Below, one piece after another: positions 50,143-59,720 of a DNA stretch of 64,000 nt. The number at the start of each line of letters is the position of its first letter. Position 1 is the stretch's first letter. The position numbers were made by a program, and so were the translations under genes. This stretch comes from Elusimicrobiota bacterium. Lineage in GTDB: Bacteria; Elusimicrobiota; Elusimicrobia; UBA1565; UBA9628. The notes under the pieces are model-generated. The model was not told the origin of the DNA. It was given only the letters and a program-made list of their open reading frames with translations, and did not search any database. The DNA lies in assembly GCA_023213235.1 (NCBI GenBank), contig CP096137.1, positions 1,939,047-2,003,046 on the forward strand, given 5' to 3'.

Positions 50143-51468
50143 ATGACCCCCGGCCATCATACGTCCAAGGCGCGCGTCGAGCCCGATCTCTCCGTGAACT
50201 GCGGCGGCATCAAGTCGCCCAACCCGTTCTGGCTCGCCTCCGCGCCTCCGACGAACTCCGGCGCGCAGATCATGCGCGCCTTCGAATACGGGTGGGGAGG
50301 GGCGGTTTGGAAAACTCTCGGCCAGGACCCGCCCGTCATCAACGTGTCCTCGCGCTACGGCGCCTACGACCAGGGCGGCCAGAAGATCGCCGGCTTCAAC
50401 AACATCGAGCTCATCACCGACCGCCCGCTCGAGACGAACCTCAAGGAGATCTACGAGGTCAAGAAGCGCTTCGGCGACCGCGCCGTGATCGCCAGCCTGA
50501 TGGTGCCCTGCGAGAAGAAGGCCTGGCACGACATCACCAAGAAGGTGATCAACGCCGGCTCCGACGGCATCGAGCTCAACTTCGGCTGCCCGCACGGCAT
50601 GTCGGAGCGAGGCATGGGCGCGGCCGTCGGCCAGGTGCCCGAGTACGTGAAGATGGTCACGGAATTCGTCAAGGAAGCGAGCTCCATCCCCGTCCTCGTG
50701 AAGCTCACGCCCAACGTCGCCGACGTGCGCTTCGCCGCGCGCGCCGCGAAGGAAGGCGGCGCCGACGGCGTGTCCCTCATCAACACGATCAATTCCATCA
50801 TGGGCATCGACGTCGAGACCATGATCCCGAAGTTCTCCGTCGAGGGCAAGATCTCCCACGGCGGCTACTGCGGGCCCGCGGTCAAGCCGATCGCGCTGAA
50901 CATGGTCAGCCAGATTTCGACCGACCCCGCGACGATGGGCCTGCCGATCTCCGGCATCGGAGGCATCACCTACTGGAACGACGCCGTCGAGTTCATGCTG
51001 CTCGGCTCCTCCTCCGTCCAACTCTGCACCGCCGTCATGCACCGCGGCTACCGCATCGTCGAGGAGCTCGAGGCCGGCCTCAAGGGCTGGATGAAGCGCC
51101 AGGGCTTTGCGAAGACCACCGACTTCATCGGCAAGTCCTCGCCGCGCATCGTCGACTGGAAGAAGCTGAACCTCCACTACAAGAGCGTCGCCTCCATCGA
51201 CCCCGCGAAGTGCATCTCCTGCGACGCGTGCTACGTCTCCTGCAACGACACCACGCACCAGTGCATCGACATCGACCGCAAGGGCGGCAACAAGAAGCCG
51301 CACGTCGTGCAGAACGACTGCGTCGGCTGCAACCTGTGCTCGCTCGTCTGCCCCGTCGACAACTGCATCACGATGAAGCCCGTCGACACCGGCCTCCAGC
51401 CGCTGACTTGGGAGGACTACACCAAGAACGGCATGAAGGGCTACGGGGAAGTCTACCGCCGCCACTAG
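50143..51468 (+). CDS. preA: Dihydropyrimidine dehydrogenase subunit PreA
   Basis: 441 residues, intact. FMN TIM-barrel with FWLASAPPTNSGAQIMRAFE, NFGCPHGMSERGMGAAVGQV and the substrate/FMN region GIGGITYWNDAVEFMLLGSS. Two C-terminal 4Fe-4S motifs: KCISCDACYVSCND and DCVGCNLCSLVCPVDNC. Reduces uracil or thymine to the 5,6-dihydro form; the reaction is reversible in principle. Confidence 0.95.
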   Translation: MTPGHHTSKARVEPDLSVNCGGIKSPNPFWLASAPPTNSGAQIMRAFEYGWGGAVWKTLGQDPPVINVSSRYGAYDQGGQKIAGFNNIELITDRPLETNLKEIYEVKKRFGDRAVIASLMVPCEKKAWHDITKKVINAGSDGIELNFGCPHGMSERGMGAAVGQVPEYVKMVTEFVKEASSIPVLVKLTPNVADVRFAARAAKEGGADGVSLINTINSIMGIDVETMIPKFSVEGKISHGGYCGPAVKPIALNMVSQISTDPATMGLPISGIGGITYWNDAVEFMLLGSSSVQLCTAVMHRGYRIVEELEAGLKGWMKRQGFAKTTDFIGKSSPRIVDWKKLNLHYKSVASIDPAKCISCDACYVSCNDTTHQCIDIDRKGGNKKPHVVQNDCVGCNLCSLVCPVDNCITMKPVDTGLQPLTWEDYTKNGMKGYGEVYRRH

Positions 51469-51963
51469 ATGCCTCCCGAAACAGACAACCTTCGCCTCGA
51501 GGAACTCTACGCGGCCGACCAAGCCGACCGCGAGAAGGTCTACTCGTCGGCCGCCGAGATCGACGCCCTCAAGGAGCGCGACCACGGCCGCCGGCGCGAG
51601 GTCGTCGACATGATCCGCCTCGGCAACGTGAACACCTCCAACGACCTGTACCGGGCCGCCGTCATCTTCCTGCACGGCGCCGAGCCGAAGGAATTCCTGA
51701 CCGCGCACCGGCTCGCGACGATCTCCGCGATCAACGGCCACCGCCCGGCGCGCTGGCTCGCCGCGGCGAGCCTCGACCGCTTCCTGATGTCGGCCGGCCT
51801 CGCGCAGGTCTACGGCACGCAGTTCGAGCACAGCGAGGACGAGAACCGCTACCAGCTGCGCCTGCCCATCGACGACACGACCGTCCTTCATTTCGAGAAA
51901 CGCTTCTTCGGCGTCCCGCCCGTCGTCGAGCGGCTCGCCCAGCTCAACCGCCGCATCGCCTAA
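51469..51963 (+). CDS. DUF6624-like hypothetical protein within the pyrimidine operon
   Basis: 164 residues; ATG directly after the preA stop. The sequence ERDHGRRREVVDMIRLGNV, AAVIFLHGAEPKEFLTAHRL, RWLAAASLDRFLMSAGLAQV then YGTQF follows the DUF6624 pattern, a family with no assigned reaction. No signal peptide. Its place between dehydrogenase and ureidopropionase genes suggests co-expression, not necessarily a catalytic step. Confidence 0.6.
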   Translation: MPPETDNLRLEELYAADQADREKVYSSAAEIDALKERDHGRRREVVDMIRLGNVNTSNDLYRAAVIFLHGAEPKEFLTAHRLATISAINGHRPARWLAAASLDRFLMSAGLAQVYGTQFEHSEDENRYQLRLPIDDTTVLHFEKRFFGVPPVVERLAQLNRRIA

Positions 51964-51978
51964 ACCAGGAGAAACAAC

Positions 51979-52853
51979 ATGTCCCGAATCGTGAAGGTCG
52001 GCCTCATCCAGGCGTCTTGCCCGTGGTCCCCGCCGAAGTTTTCGCTCAAGCAGATCAAGGAAAAGATGATCGACAAGCACGTGGACATGGTCGAGCAGGC
52101 CGCTAAAAAGGCGTCCAGATGCTCGGTCTCCAGGAAATCTTCTACGGCCCGTACTTCTGCGCCGAGCAGGACACCAAGTGGTACGACACCGCCGAGCCGA
52201 TCCCCGGCCCGACGACGAGCATCATGCAGAAGCTCGCCAAGAAGCACAAGATGGTGATCGTGTCCCCGATCTACGAGACGCCCTCGACCGGCACCTACTA
52301 CAACACGGCCGCCGTCATCGACGCCGACGGCTCGATCGCCGGCATCTATCGCAAGAACCACATCCCGCACTGCGCGCCCGGCTTCTGGGAGAAGTTCTAC
52401 TTCAAGCCCGGCAACCTCGGGTACCCCGTGTTCCAGACGCGCTACGGCAAGGTCGGCGTCTACATCTGCTACGACCGCCACTTCCCCGACGGCGCGCGCG
52501 TCCTCGGCTTGAACGGGGCCGAGATCGTCTTCAACCCCAGCGCGACGGTCAAGGGACTGTCTCAATACCTCTGGAAGCTCGAGCAGCCGGCGCACGCGGT
52601 CGCCAACCAGTACTTCGTCGCCGCGTCCAACCGCGTCGGCACCGAGGGCCCCTGGAAGATCGGCGAGTTCTACGGCCAGTCCTACATCTGCGACCCCCGC
52701 GGCCAGATGCTCAAGGTCGGCTCCCACGACAAGGACGAGATCGTCATCGCCGACGTCGACTTCGACGAGATCCTCGAGGTCCGCAAGACCTGGCAGTTCT
52801 TCCGCGACCGGCGCCCCGACAGCTACGGCCCGCTCGTCCAGCAGCTGCCGTGA
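51979..52853 (+). CDS. Beta-ureidopropionase (nitrilase superfamily)
   Basis: About 291 residues after adding one G at 52110-52111 (AKKGVQMLGLQEIFYGPYF). Catalytic triad Glu53 (GLQEIF), Lys126 (YRKNHIPH), Cys164 (YICYDRHFPDG). Closest pattern is N-carbamoyl-beta-alanine amidohydrolase, the last step of reductive pyrimidine breakdown, giving beta-alanine, CO2 and ammonia. N-carbamoylputrescine amidase is a close relative, but the neighbours favour the pyrimidine role. Confidence 0.9.
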
Positions 52854-54358
52854 GGAAGAAGATCTTCGACGCGTTGATGGATCACGAGATCCACGACCAC
52901 AGCGAGCCGATCAAGAACTCGCCGTACTGGAACAAGGACATCGCCCCGACGCGCAAGAACGAGCGCACGTGGGGCACCAAGGACATCGCCGTCCTCTGGA
53001 TCAGCATGAGCGCGTGCATCCCGACCTATATGCTCGCTTCTTCGCTGATCTCCGAAGGAATGAACTGGTGGCAGGCCGTCCTGACCATCTTCCTCGGCAA
53101 CGTGATCGTCCTCCTCCCGATGATCCTCAACGCGCACGCGGGCACGAAGTACGGCATCCCGTACCCCGTGTACTGCCGGCCGGCCTTCGGCATACTCGGC
53201 GCGAACGTCCCGGCCATTCTCAGAGCGCTCGTCGCGTGCGGGTGGTTCGGCATCCAGGCCTGGATCGGCGGCGCCGCGATCTACAAGCTCGTCGGCATCT
53301 ACTTCCCGGGAATGCTGGCCGCGCCGGCCGTCTTCCAGGGGCTGAACGCCGGCCAGTGGGGCTGCTTCCTCCTCTTCTGGTCGATCAACATGTTCGTCAT
53401 CTACAAGGGCGTGGAGTCGATCCGCGTCCTCCTCAACATCAAGGCGCCGCTCCTGATCGTCCTCGGGCTCGCCCTGCTCGCCTGGGCCTACAACCAGGCC
53501 GGCGGCTTCGGCCATATGCTCTCGACGCCGTCGGCGTTCGCGGCGGGCGGCGCCAAGGAGGGAAAGTTCTGGGCGTTCTTCTTCCCGGCGCTGACCGGCA
53601 TGATCGGCTTCTGGGCGACCCTGTCCCTGAACATCCCGGACTTCTCCCGCTACGCGAAGTCCCAGAAGGATCAGATGCTCGGCCAGGCGCTCGGCCTGCC
53701 GACGACGATGGGCCTCTACTCCTTCATCGGCGTCGCGGTCACCTCGGCGACCGTCGTCATCTACGGGCAGAGCATCTGGGATCCCGTCGACCTCATCGCG
53801 AAGTTCACGAACCCTCTCGTGCTCGCGATCGCGCTGCTGTCCCTGTGCATCGCGACGTTGGCCACGAACATCGCGGCCAACGTCGTCGGCCCGGCCAACG
53901 ACTTCGCGCACGTCTGGCCGGAGAAGATCGACTTCCGCATGGGCGGCTACATCACGGGCGTCATCGGCATCCTCATCCAGCCCTGGAAGCTGATCGCCGA
54001 CCCGACGGGCTACATCTTCACCTGGCTCATCGCCTACTCGTCGCTGCTCGGCTCGATCGGCGGCATCCTCATCTGCGACTACTACGTCCTGCGCTCGGCC
54101 AAGCTCGACGTTCGCGAGCTCTACGAGAAAAACGGAGCTTACTGGTACGCGGGCGGCGTCAACGGCCGGGCCATGATCGCGCTGGTGCTGTCCTGCCTGC
54201 CGATCCTGCCCGGCTTCCTCGGCACGATCAAGGCCGCGACGGTCGCCCCGTTCTGGATCTCGCTCTATCACTACGCGTGGTTCATCAGCTTCGCCCTCTC
54301 GTTCGGCATCTACTGGGGGCTGATGGCCTGGGAAAAGGAGAAGAACTATGCCGTTTGA
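52850..54358 (+). CDS. NCS1-family nucleobase transporter
   Basis: 502 residues, GTG start overlapping the previous stop. About 12 membrane helices. NCS1 features: NSPYWNKDIAPTRKNERTWG, the substrate region VACGWFGIQAWIGGAAIYKL, LNIPDFSRYAKSQKDQMLGQ and ADPTGYIFTWLIAYSSLLGS. Probably imports uracil, thymine, allantoin or hydantoin with sodium or protons; the operon favours pyrimidines. It overlaps hydA by 11 bp. Confidence 0.92.
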   Translation: MRKKIFDALMDHEIHDHSEPIKNSPYWNKDIAPTRKNERTWGTKDIAVLWISMSACIPTYMLASSLISEGMNWWQAVLTIFLGNVIVLLPMILNAHAGTKYGIPYPVYCRPAFGILGANVPAILRALVACGWFGIQAWIGGAAIYKLVGIYFPGMLAAPAVFQGLNAGQWGCFLLFWSINMFVIYKGVESIRVLLNIKAPLLIVLGLALLAWAYNQAGGFGHMLSTPSAFAAGGAKEGKFWAFFFPALTGMIGFWATLSLNIPDFSRYAKSQKDQMLGQALGLPTTMGLYSFIGVAVTSATVVIYGQSIWDPVDLIAKFTNPLVLAIALLSLCIATLATNIAANVVGPANDFAHVWPEKIDFRMGGYITGVIGILIQPWKLIADPTGYIFTWLIAYSSLLGSIGGILICDYYVLRSAKLDVRELYEKNGAYWYAGGVNGRAMIALVLSCLPILPGFLGTIKAATVAPFWISLYHYAWFISFALSFGIYWGLMAWEKEKNYAV

Positions 54359-55745
54359 CCTGATCATCAAGGGCGGCACCGTCGTTTCTGCGTCCGACAC
54401 CTTCATCGGCGACCTCGGCATCGTCAACGGCAAGGTCGCCGCCGTCGGCAAGATCACCGACCCCGCCAAGAAGACCGTCGACGCGCGCGGCAAGGTCGTC
54501 GTTCCGGGCGGCATCGACGTCCACACGCACTTCGACATGCCCTTCATGGGCGCGACCACGATCGACGACTTCTCGACGGGCTCGACCTCGGCGATCTTCG
54601 GCGGAACCACGTCGATCGTCGACTTCGCGATCCAGAAGAAGGGCGAGACCTTCCGCCACGCCCTCGACGACTGGCACAAGCGCGCCGACGGCAAGTCCGC
54701 CGTCGACTACGGCTTCCACATGATCGTGACGGACTTCCCCGAGAAGGCCGAGAAGGAGATGGACAAGCTCGTCGATGAGGGCGTGGCCTCCTTCAAGCTG
54801 TTCATGGCCTACCCCGGCATCTTCATGTCGGACGACACGACGATCTTCCGCGCGCTGATGCGCACCAAGGAAAACGGCGGCATGATCTGCATGCACGCCG
54901 AGAACGGCTCCGTCATCGACGTGCTCATCGCCAAGGCGATCCGCGAAGGGAAGACCTCGCCCGAGTGGCACGCGCTCACCCGCCCGATGACGGCCGAAGC
55001 CGAGGCGACGCACCGCGCGATCGCCATGGCCGAGATCGCGGGCGTTCCGATCTACTTCGTGCACTTGTCGGCCGGCGACGCGATGGAAGAAGTCCGCGCG
55101 GCGCGCTACCGCGGCCTGCCGGTGTTCGCCGAGACCTGCCCGCAGTACCTGTACCTCTCCGAAGACGACTACCGCCGCCCCGGCTTCGAGGGGGCGAAGT
55201 TCGTCATGTCGCCGCCGCTACGCCCTCAGGGCAACTCGGAGCGCCTGTGGAACGGCCTCGTGCGCAACGACCTGCAGGTCGTCTCCACCGACCATTGCTC
55301 CTTCTGCATGAAGGCCAAGCCCTCCCAGCCCGGCAAAGAGCTGGGCAAGGACAGCTTCGCCAAGATCCCCAACGGCGCTCCGGGCGTCGAGTACCGCATG
55401 CTGCTCATGTGGGACGCGGTGCAGAAGGGACGGATCTCCGAGAACCGCTTCGTCGAGATCACCTCGACGGCGCCCTCCAAGCTCTTCGGCCTGCACCCGC
55501 GCAAAGGCCACCTCAACCCCGGCGCCGACGCCGACGTCGTCGTCATCGATCCGAACAAGCCTTTCACGTTCTCCCAGAAGAGCCATCACAGCGCCGCCGA
55601 CTACAACCCCTACGAGGGCGTCACGGTGAAGGGCTCGATCAAGCACGTGTTCTCGCGCGGAGTCCAGATGATCGAGGACGGCAAGTGGACGGGCTCGACC
55701 AAGCACGGCAAGTTCCTAAAGCGGACGCCGCGCAGCTTCGCTTGA
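54348..55745 (+). CDS. hydA: Dihydropyrimidinase
   Basis: 465 residues, intact. Amidohydrolase with metal ligands His59 and His61 (GGIDVHTHFDMP), carboxylated Lys150 (ASFKLFMAYPG), later His in CMHAENGS and FVHLSAGDAM, and Asp in STDHCSF. Opens 5,6-dihydrouracil to N-carbamoyl-beta-alanine. With PreTA, the ureidopropionase and the NCS1 permease it completes the pathway from uracil to beta-alanine. Confidence 0.95.
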   Translation: MPFDLIIKGGTVVSASDTFIGDLGIVNGKVAAVGKITDPAKKTVDARGKVVVPGGIDVHTHFDMPFMGATTIDDFSTGSTSAIFGGTTSIVDFAIQKKGETFRHALDDWHKRADGKSAVDYGFHMIVTDFPEKAEKEMDKLVDEGVASFKLFMAYPGIFMSDDTTIFRALMRTKENGGMICMHAENGSVIDVLIAKAIREGKTSPEWHALTRPMTAEAEATHRAIAMAEIAGVPIYFVHLSAGDAMEEVRAARYRGLPVFAETCPQYLYLSEDDYRRPGFEGAKFVMSPPLRPQGNSERLWNGLVRNDLQVVSTDHCSFCMKAKPSQPGKELGKDSFAKIPNGAPGVEYRMLLMWDAVQKGRISENRFVEITSTAPSKLFGLHPRKGHLNPGADADVVVIDPNKPFTFSQKSHHSAADYNPYEGVTVKGSIKHVFSRGVQMIEDGKWTGSTKHGKFLKRTPRSFA

Positions 55746-57009
55746 GGGCTCTCGCCACGGTCCTCGGCGTCGCGCCGCTCTTCGCGCTCGCCGCGTGCAT
55801 GAGCATGCCTTTCTACGTCGCGGCCGTCGCGGGCGACACTCCCGCTCTCCAGGGCCATCTTTCCGCGGGCACCCCTGTCGACAAACCCAACACCGGCGGC
55901 TACACGGCCCTCACCTACGCCGCGTCAAACGGCCACCCGGGGGCGGTGAGGTTCCTGCTTGAGCGCGGCGCCAACCCAGATCATCGCGACGACGGGGGCA
56001 GGACGCCCCTCGATCACGCGCTCGCCTCGCCCTCGCCGAACGCGGAAGTGCTTTCGCTGCTCAGGGCCGCCCGAACGGGCGGCGCTCCGCTGTCGCCGGC
56101 GCCGGCGAAGAAGTACGTCGGGGTCGAAGGCCTCGAGGCTCTCGCCGCACAGATGGCCGCCCAGCGCGCCGCCGAAGCGCCCCAGCGGCCGGCTCCGGGG
56201 AACCTCGACGACGCCGGCTACGACCGCATGCGCGCCGCCGCGGGGATGCCCGCCGAGCAGCGGCTCGTCTCAGACGTCGACTCTCCCAAAACCCGCGCCG
56301 CGGAGCGGCTCGACGACTTCGCGCTCGTCGTCGGCATCGAGCAGTACTCGCGCCTGCCCGCGGCGAAGTTCGCCGAGCGGGACGCCGACGCGGTCAAGAA
56401 GCACCTGCTCGCGCTCGGCTACCCGGAGCGCAACATCATCACGCTCAAGGGCGGCCAGGCCACGCGCGGCGCGATGCAGGGCTACGTCGAGGAGTGGCTG
56501 CCGCGCAACGTGAAGCCCGCCTCGCGCGTGTTTGTCTACTTCTCCGGCCACGGCTCGCCGGACACGAAGACGGGCGACGCCTACCTCGTGCCCTGGGACG
56601 GCGACGCGATGTTCCTCAAGTCGACGGCCTACCCGCTCAAGTCGCTGTACGCGTCGCTGGCCAAGCTCAAGGCCAAGCGCGTGCTCGTGGCGCTCGACTC
56701 CTGCTTCTCCGGGGCGGGGGGCGCTCTGTGCTGGCCGACGGAGCGCGCCCGCTCGTCGCGCGCGTCGAGGACGTCTCCGCTCCGACGGGGCTGACCGTGC
56801 TCAGCGCCGCGTCCGGCGACGAGATCACGGCGACGATACCCGACCAAGGCCACGGGGCGTTCACGTATCACCTTTTGAAGGCGATCGGCGCGGGCAAGAC
56901 GAGCGCCAAGGCCGCCTACGCCGAGCTCAAGCCGCGCGTGCAGGACGAGGCGCGGCGGCAGAACCGCGAGCAGACGCCGCTCCTGCTCGGCGATGACGCG
57001 ACGTTCTAA
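55742..57009 (+). CDS. Ankyrin-repeat caspase-like (C14) lipoprotein
   Basis: About 422 residues after repair at the G6 run 56716-56721. TTG start overlaps the hydA stop (TTGA). Lipoprotein signal VLGVAPLFALAAC. About two ankyrin repeats (YTALTYAASNGHPGAVRFLL, GGRTPLDHALASP). The caspase/metacaspase fold has catalytic His270 (YFSGHGSPD) and Cys321 (ALDSCFSGAGG), with TVLSAASGDEIT and HGAFTYHLLKAIG. Probably an exported, membrane-anchored peptidase of the orthocaspase type. Close paralogue of the next gene. Confidence 0.85.
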
Positions 57010-57019
57010 GGAGACCCGC

Positions 57020-58264
57020 ATGAACCGGATCATCGCCGGCGCGCTCTGCGCGTCGCTGCCGCTGCTCGCCGCCTGCGCGACCAAGGTCACGACGACCGAC
57101 GCGCCGAACCTGCCGCTCCATGTCTCCGGGCCGCGAGTGCCCCTGAAGGGCTGCTACGTGCCCGACAACTACACCTCGATGCTCAACGGCCGGAGGTTCG
57201 CCGTCGCCAAGTTCATCGGCGAAGCGGGCAAGGTCTTCGAGAACGAGCGGGCCTTCTTCGGCACGCCTCTCGACGAGGACTGCGACGTGCGGCTCACCGT
57301 GAGCACGATGAAGGCAGGCGTCGTCGCGCATTCGGCGAGGACCGGACGGGGGCTCTTCGAGATGAAGGGCTCCTTCGGCTTCGACGCGTATCCCAAGATG
57401 CACAAGGCGCTCGTCGAGAAGTTCGCCGTGAAGGGACTCGTCGAGTCCGTGCTGGCCGAGCGCTCCGGAGCCGCTCCGGCGCCCGTCGCCGAGGCTCCCG
57501 CGCCCGTCAACCGCGAGCCGCTCTCCGACGTGGATTCTCCTACGCGCAGGGGCCAGGAGCGCCCGAACGACTTCGCCCTCGTCATCGGCATCGAGGAGTA
57601 CCAGAACGTGCCCAAGGCCGACTGGGGCGTGCGGGACGCCAAGACGGTGCGCCGCCATCTGGAGGCGATCGGCTTCGAGCCGCGCAACGTCGTCTCGCTC
57701 GTCGGACAGCAGGCGACCGGCGGAAAGCTCAAGAGCTATCTCGAGGAGTGGCTCCCGCGCAACGTCAACGAGAACTCCACCTTGTTCGTTTATTACTCGG
57801 GGCACGGCGCGCCCGATCCGAAGAACGGCGACGCCTACCTCGTGCCGTGGGACGGAGACCCGAAGTATCTGAAGTCGACGGCCCTGCCGCTGTCGAAGCT
57901 CTACGCCGACCTGGGCAAGACCAAGGCCAAGCGCGTGATCGTGGCGCTCGACGCCTGCTTCTCCGGAGCCGGAGGACGCTCGGTCCTCGCCCCGGGCGCC
58001 CGGCCGCTCGTCGCGAAGGCCGCGGACGTTCCCGCGGGGGAGCGCCTCACCGTGCTGGCCGCCGCCTCCGGAGATGAGATCACGGGCGGGCTCGACGAGC
58101 AGGGGCACGGGCTGTTCACGTACTACCTGCTCAAGGGGCTCGGCGAGGGCAAGCGCTCGGCCAAGGCGCTGGCGGAGTACCTGACGCCGAAGGTGCAGGA
58201 CGAGGCGCGGCGCCAGAACCGCGAGCAGACGCCGAAGCTGATGGGCGCGGACGCCGAACTCTAG
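57020..58264 (+). CDS. Caspase-like (C14) lipoprotein, paralogue
   Basis: 414 residues from ATG 57020 behind AAGGAG. Lipobox in ASLPLLAACATK. The N-terminal ~170 residues are a separate domain (GCYVPDNYTSMLNGRRFAVA) unlike the ankyrin part of its neighbour. The caspase domain is nearly collinear with it: His262 (YYSGHGAPD) and Cys313 (ALDACFSGAGGRSVLAPGAR), then TVLAAASGDEITGG. This paralogue shows how the broken upstream gene should read. Different sensor-like N-termini on the same protease suggest different inputs. Confidence 0.88.
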   Translation: MNRIIAGALCASLPLLAACATKVTTTDAPNLPLHVSGPRVPLKGCYVPDNYTSMLNGRRFAVAKFIGEAGKVFENERAFFGTPLDEDCDVRLTVSTMKAGVVAHSARTGRGLFEMKGSFGFDAYPKMHKALVEKFAVKGLVESVLAERSGAAPAPVAEAPAPVNREPLSDVDSPTRRGQERPNDFALVIGIEEYQNVPKADWGVRDAKTVRRHLEAIGFEPRNVVSLVGQQATGGKLKSYLEEWLPRNVNENSTLFVYYSGHGAPDPKNGDAYLVPWDGDPKYLKSTALPLSKLYADLGKTKAKRVIVALDACFSGAGGRSVLAPGARPLVAKAADVPAGERLTVLAAASGDEITGGLDEQGHGLFTYYLLKGLGEGKRSAKALAEYLTPKVQDEARRQNREQTPKLMGADAEL

Positions 58265-58791
58265 TCGAGCGGCTTGTAGCCGCCCTCGCCGACTTCCATC
58301 AGGCGGCCGATGAAGGTCCGCATCCAGATTTCCTCGGCGCCGATCGACTTGAGGGCCTCCTCGACGACGTCGTCCGTCGCCTCGGCACCCTTCTGCTTTT
58401 CTTTGATGGCCGGAAGCAGCTTGTCCTTGAGGGCGTAGCAGGAGCCCTTGAAGCGGAAGACGCGCGTGCCGCTGACCGCCCAGGCGAGCAGGTAGGTCTC
58501 CTTCTTCTCGTCGAGGATGCGCGCGCCCTTCGCGGAGTTGATGCACTTCTGCTCGTCGCCCATCATGCCCGGGTACTGGTTCGTGACGTAGGTCGAGCCG
58601 TCCTTGGACATGTGGCGCGAGTAGGCGGGCGAGGAGTGGTTGAAGACGAAGTTGTTGCTCTCGCGGCGGCACTCGGGCCCCGAGAGGTCCCGGAATTTCG
58701 ACTCCTCCCGGGCGTTGTAGGCGCAGAAATCGGCCGAGGCGGGCAGGGCGGCCGAGACCAAAAGCGCGACGAGGGGGAATCGCTTGTCCAT
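58261..58791 (-). CDS. Exported hypothetical protein
   Basis: 176 residues. Signal peptide VALLVSAALPASADF; cleaved product has four Cys (FCAYNAR, PECRRES, KCINSAK, SCYALKD), which could form two disulfides. No family is recognised. It converges with the caspase gene, their stops overlapping by a few bases. It is not part of the caspase transcript. Confidence 0.6.
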   Translation of the reverse strand: MDKRFPLVALLVSAALPASADFCAYNAREESKFRDLSGPECRRESNNFVFNHSSPAYSRHMSKDGSTYVTNQYPGMMGDEQKCINSAKGARILDEKKETYLLAWAVSGTRVFRFKGSCYALKDKLLPAIKEKQKGAEATDDVVEEALKSIGAEEIWMRTFIGRLMEVGEGGYKPLD

Positions 58792-58842
58792 GCCCGCAGT
58801 TTAACCCCGATACCACGAGGATTCAAGGGGGGAACTCATGCC

Positions 58843-58870
58843 TTTACAGGAATATTTAGGGGGCTATACT
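58843..58870 (+). promoter_or_regulatory. Promoter of the paralogous pair at 58878 and 59717 (leaderless type)
   Basis: TTTACA (58843-58848) and TATACT (58865-58870) are 16 bp apart; the -10 ends 7 nt before the ATG at 58878. Confidence 0.6.
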
Positions 58871-58877
58871 CCTGCTC

Positions 58878-59720
58878 ATGCGGGCGGCATGCCTTTTATT
58901 GCTTTTATTCGCTCCCGGGTCCTTCGCCTACGAGTTCCCGGCGACCGAGCATGTGGGCAAGGGTTTGCGGGTGACGCTGCGCTCGGGGGCGATCCACGAA
59001 GGAATCTACCGAGGCGGACGCGGCAACGTCCTGCTGATGCAAGTCGACGGCGGCGTCAGCGAAATCGACATGGCGCTGGTCACCTCGGCGCTGACGACCC
59101 GTACTCCCTTGGAGGAGTTCCTAGAGAAGCGGAAGCTGTTGAAGCCCGGCGATTTTTCGGGAAGCCTGGATCTCGCGGAGTGGGCGTCCCAACGCGGGCT
59201 CATCGCTTCCGCGAATCGAGAGGCGCGGAAAGTGCTGTCCGCGGATCCTCGAAATTCCCGCGCGCGCTCTTTTCTAGGCATCAAAAAAGCGGGCGAGACC
59301 AAAGACCCGCCGGCGCCGGCCGCGCCGCCCGCGCCGATGCGCAAAGGACCGCTTCAGACGGGTGAGAGCGTGACCGTCGAGTACGACGAAGAAAAATCCG
59401 TTTCCGGGAGCTATGGCGGGAAGAAGAACGGACAGGTCCGCATCCTCATCCCCGGCGGAGAGATATTCATCGCCGACGCGAGCATCAAGTCCATCACGCG
59501 GATCGACCCGCTCATGTCGGACTACTTCAATCGGAAGGCGGTCGTAGGCGGCGACGACGCCGCCGGCTGGTGGGAATTGGCCCTGTGGTGCCGCAACAAG
59601 GGGCTGCGTGATGAGGCTATCGAGGCCGCCAACACCGTGCTGGCGATCATGCCGGGACACCGCGCGGCGGCGATGTTCATCGATACCCCAAATTGGCCCG
59701 CGACCGAGAGTCGTCCGTGA
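58878..59720 (+). CDS. Exported protein with two Sm-like beta modules, paralogue A
   Basis: 280 residues. Signal peptide ACLLLLLFAPGSFA. Two modules each have a small beta barrel (GLRVTLRSGAIHEGIYRGGR and GESVTVEYDEEKSVSGSYGG), then a segment like IKSITRIDPLMSDYFNRKAV and a helical hairpin (AEWASQRGLIASANREARKV, WWELALWCRNKGLRDEAIEA). The beta pattern recalls Sm/LSm-like folds and the helices TPR-like pairs. Function unknown. The stop overlaps the GTG of a homologous gene. Confidence 0.6.
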   Translation: MRAACLLLLLFAPGSFAYEFPATEHVGKGLRVTLRSGAIHEGIYRGGRGNVLLMQVDGGVSEIDMALVTSALTTRTPLEEFLEKRKLLKPGDFSGSLDLAEWASQRGLIASANREARKVLSADPRNSRARSFLGIKKAGETKDPPAPAAPPAPMRKGPLQTGESVTVEYDEEKSVSGSYGGKKNGQVRILIPGGEIFIADASIKSITRIDPLMSDYFNRKAVVGGDDAAGWWELALWCRNKGLRDEAIEAANTVLAIMPGHRAAAMFIDTPNWPATESRP

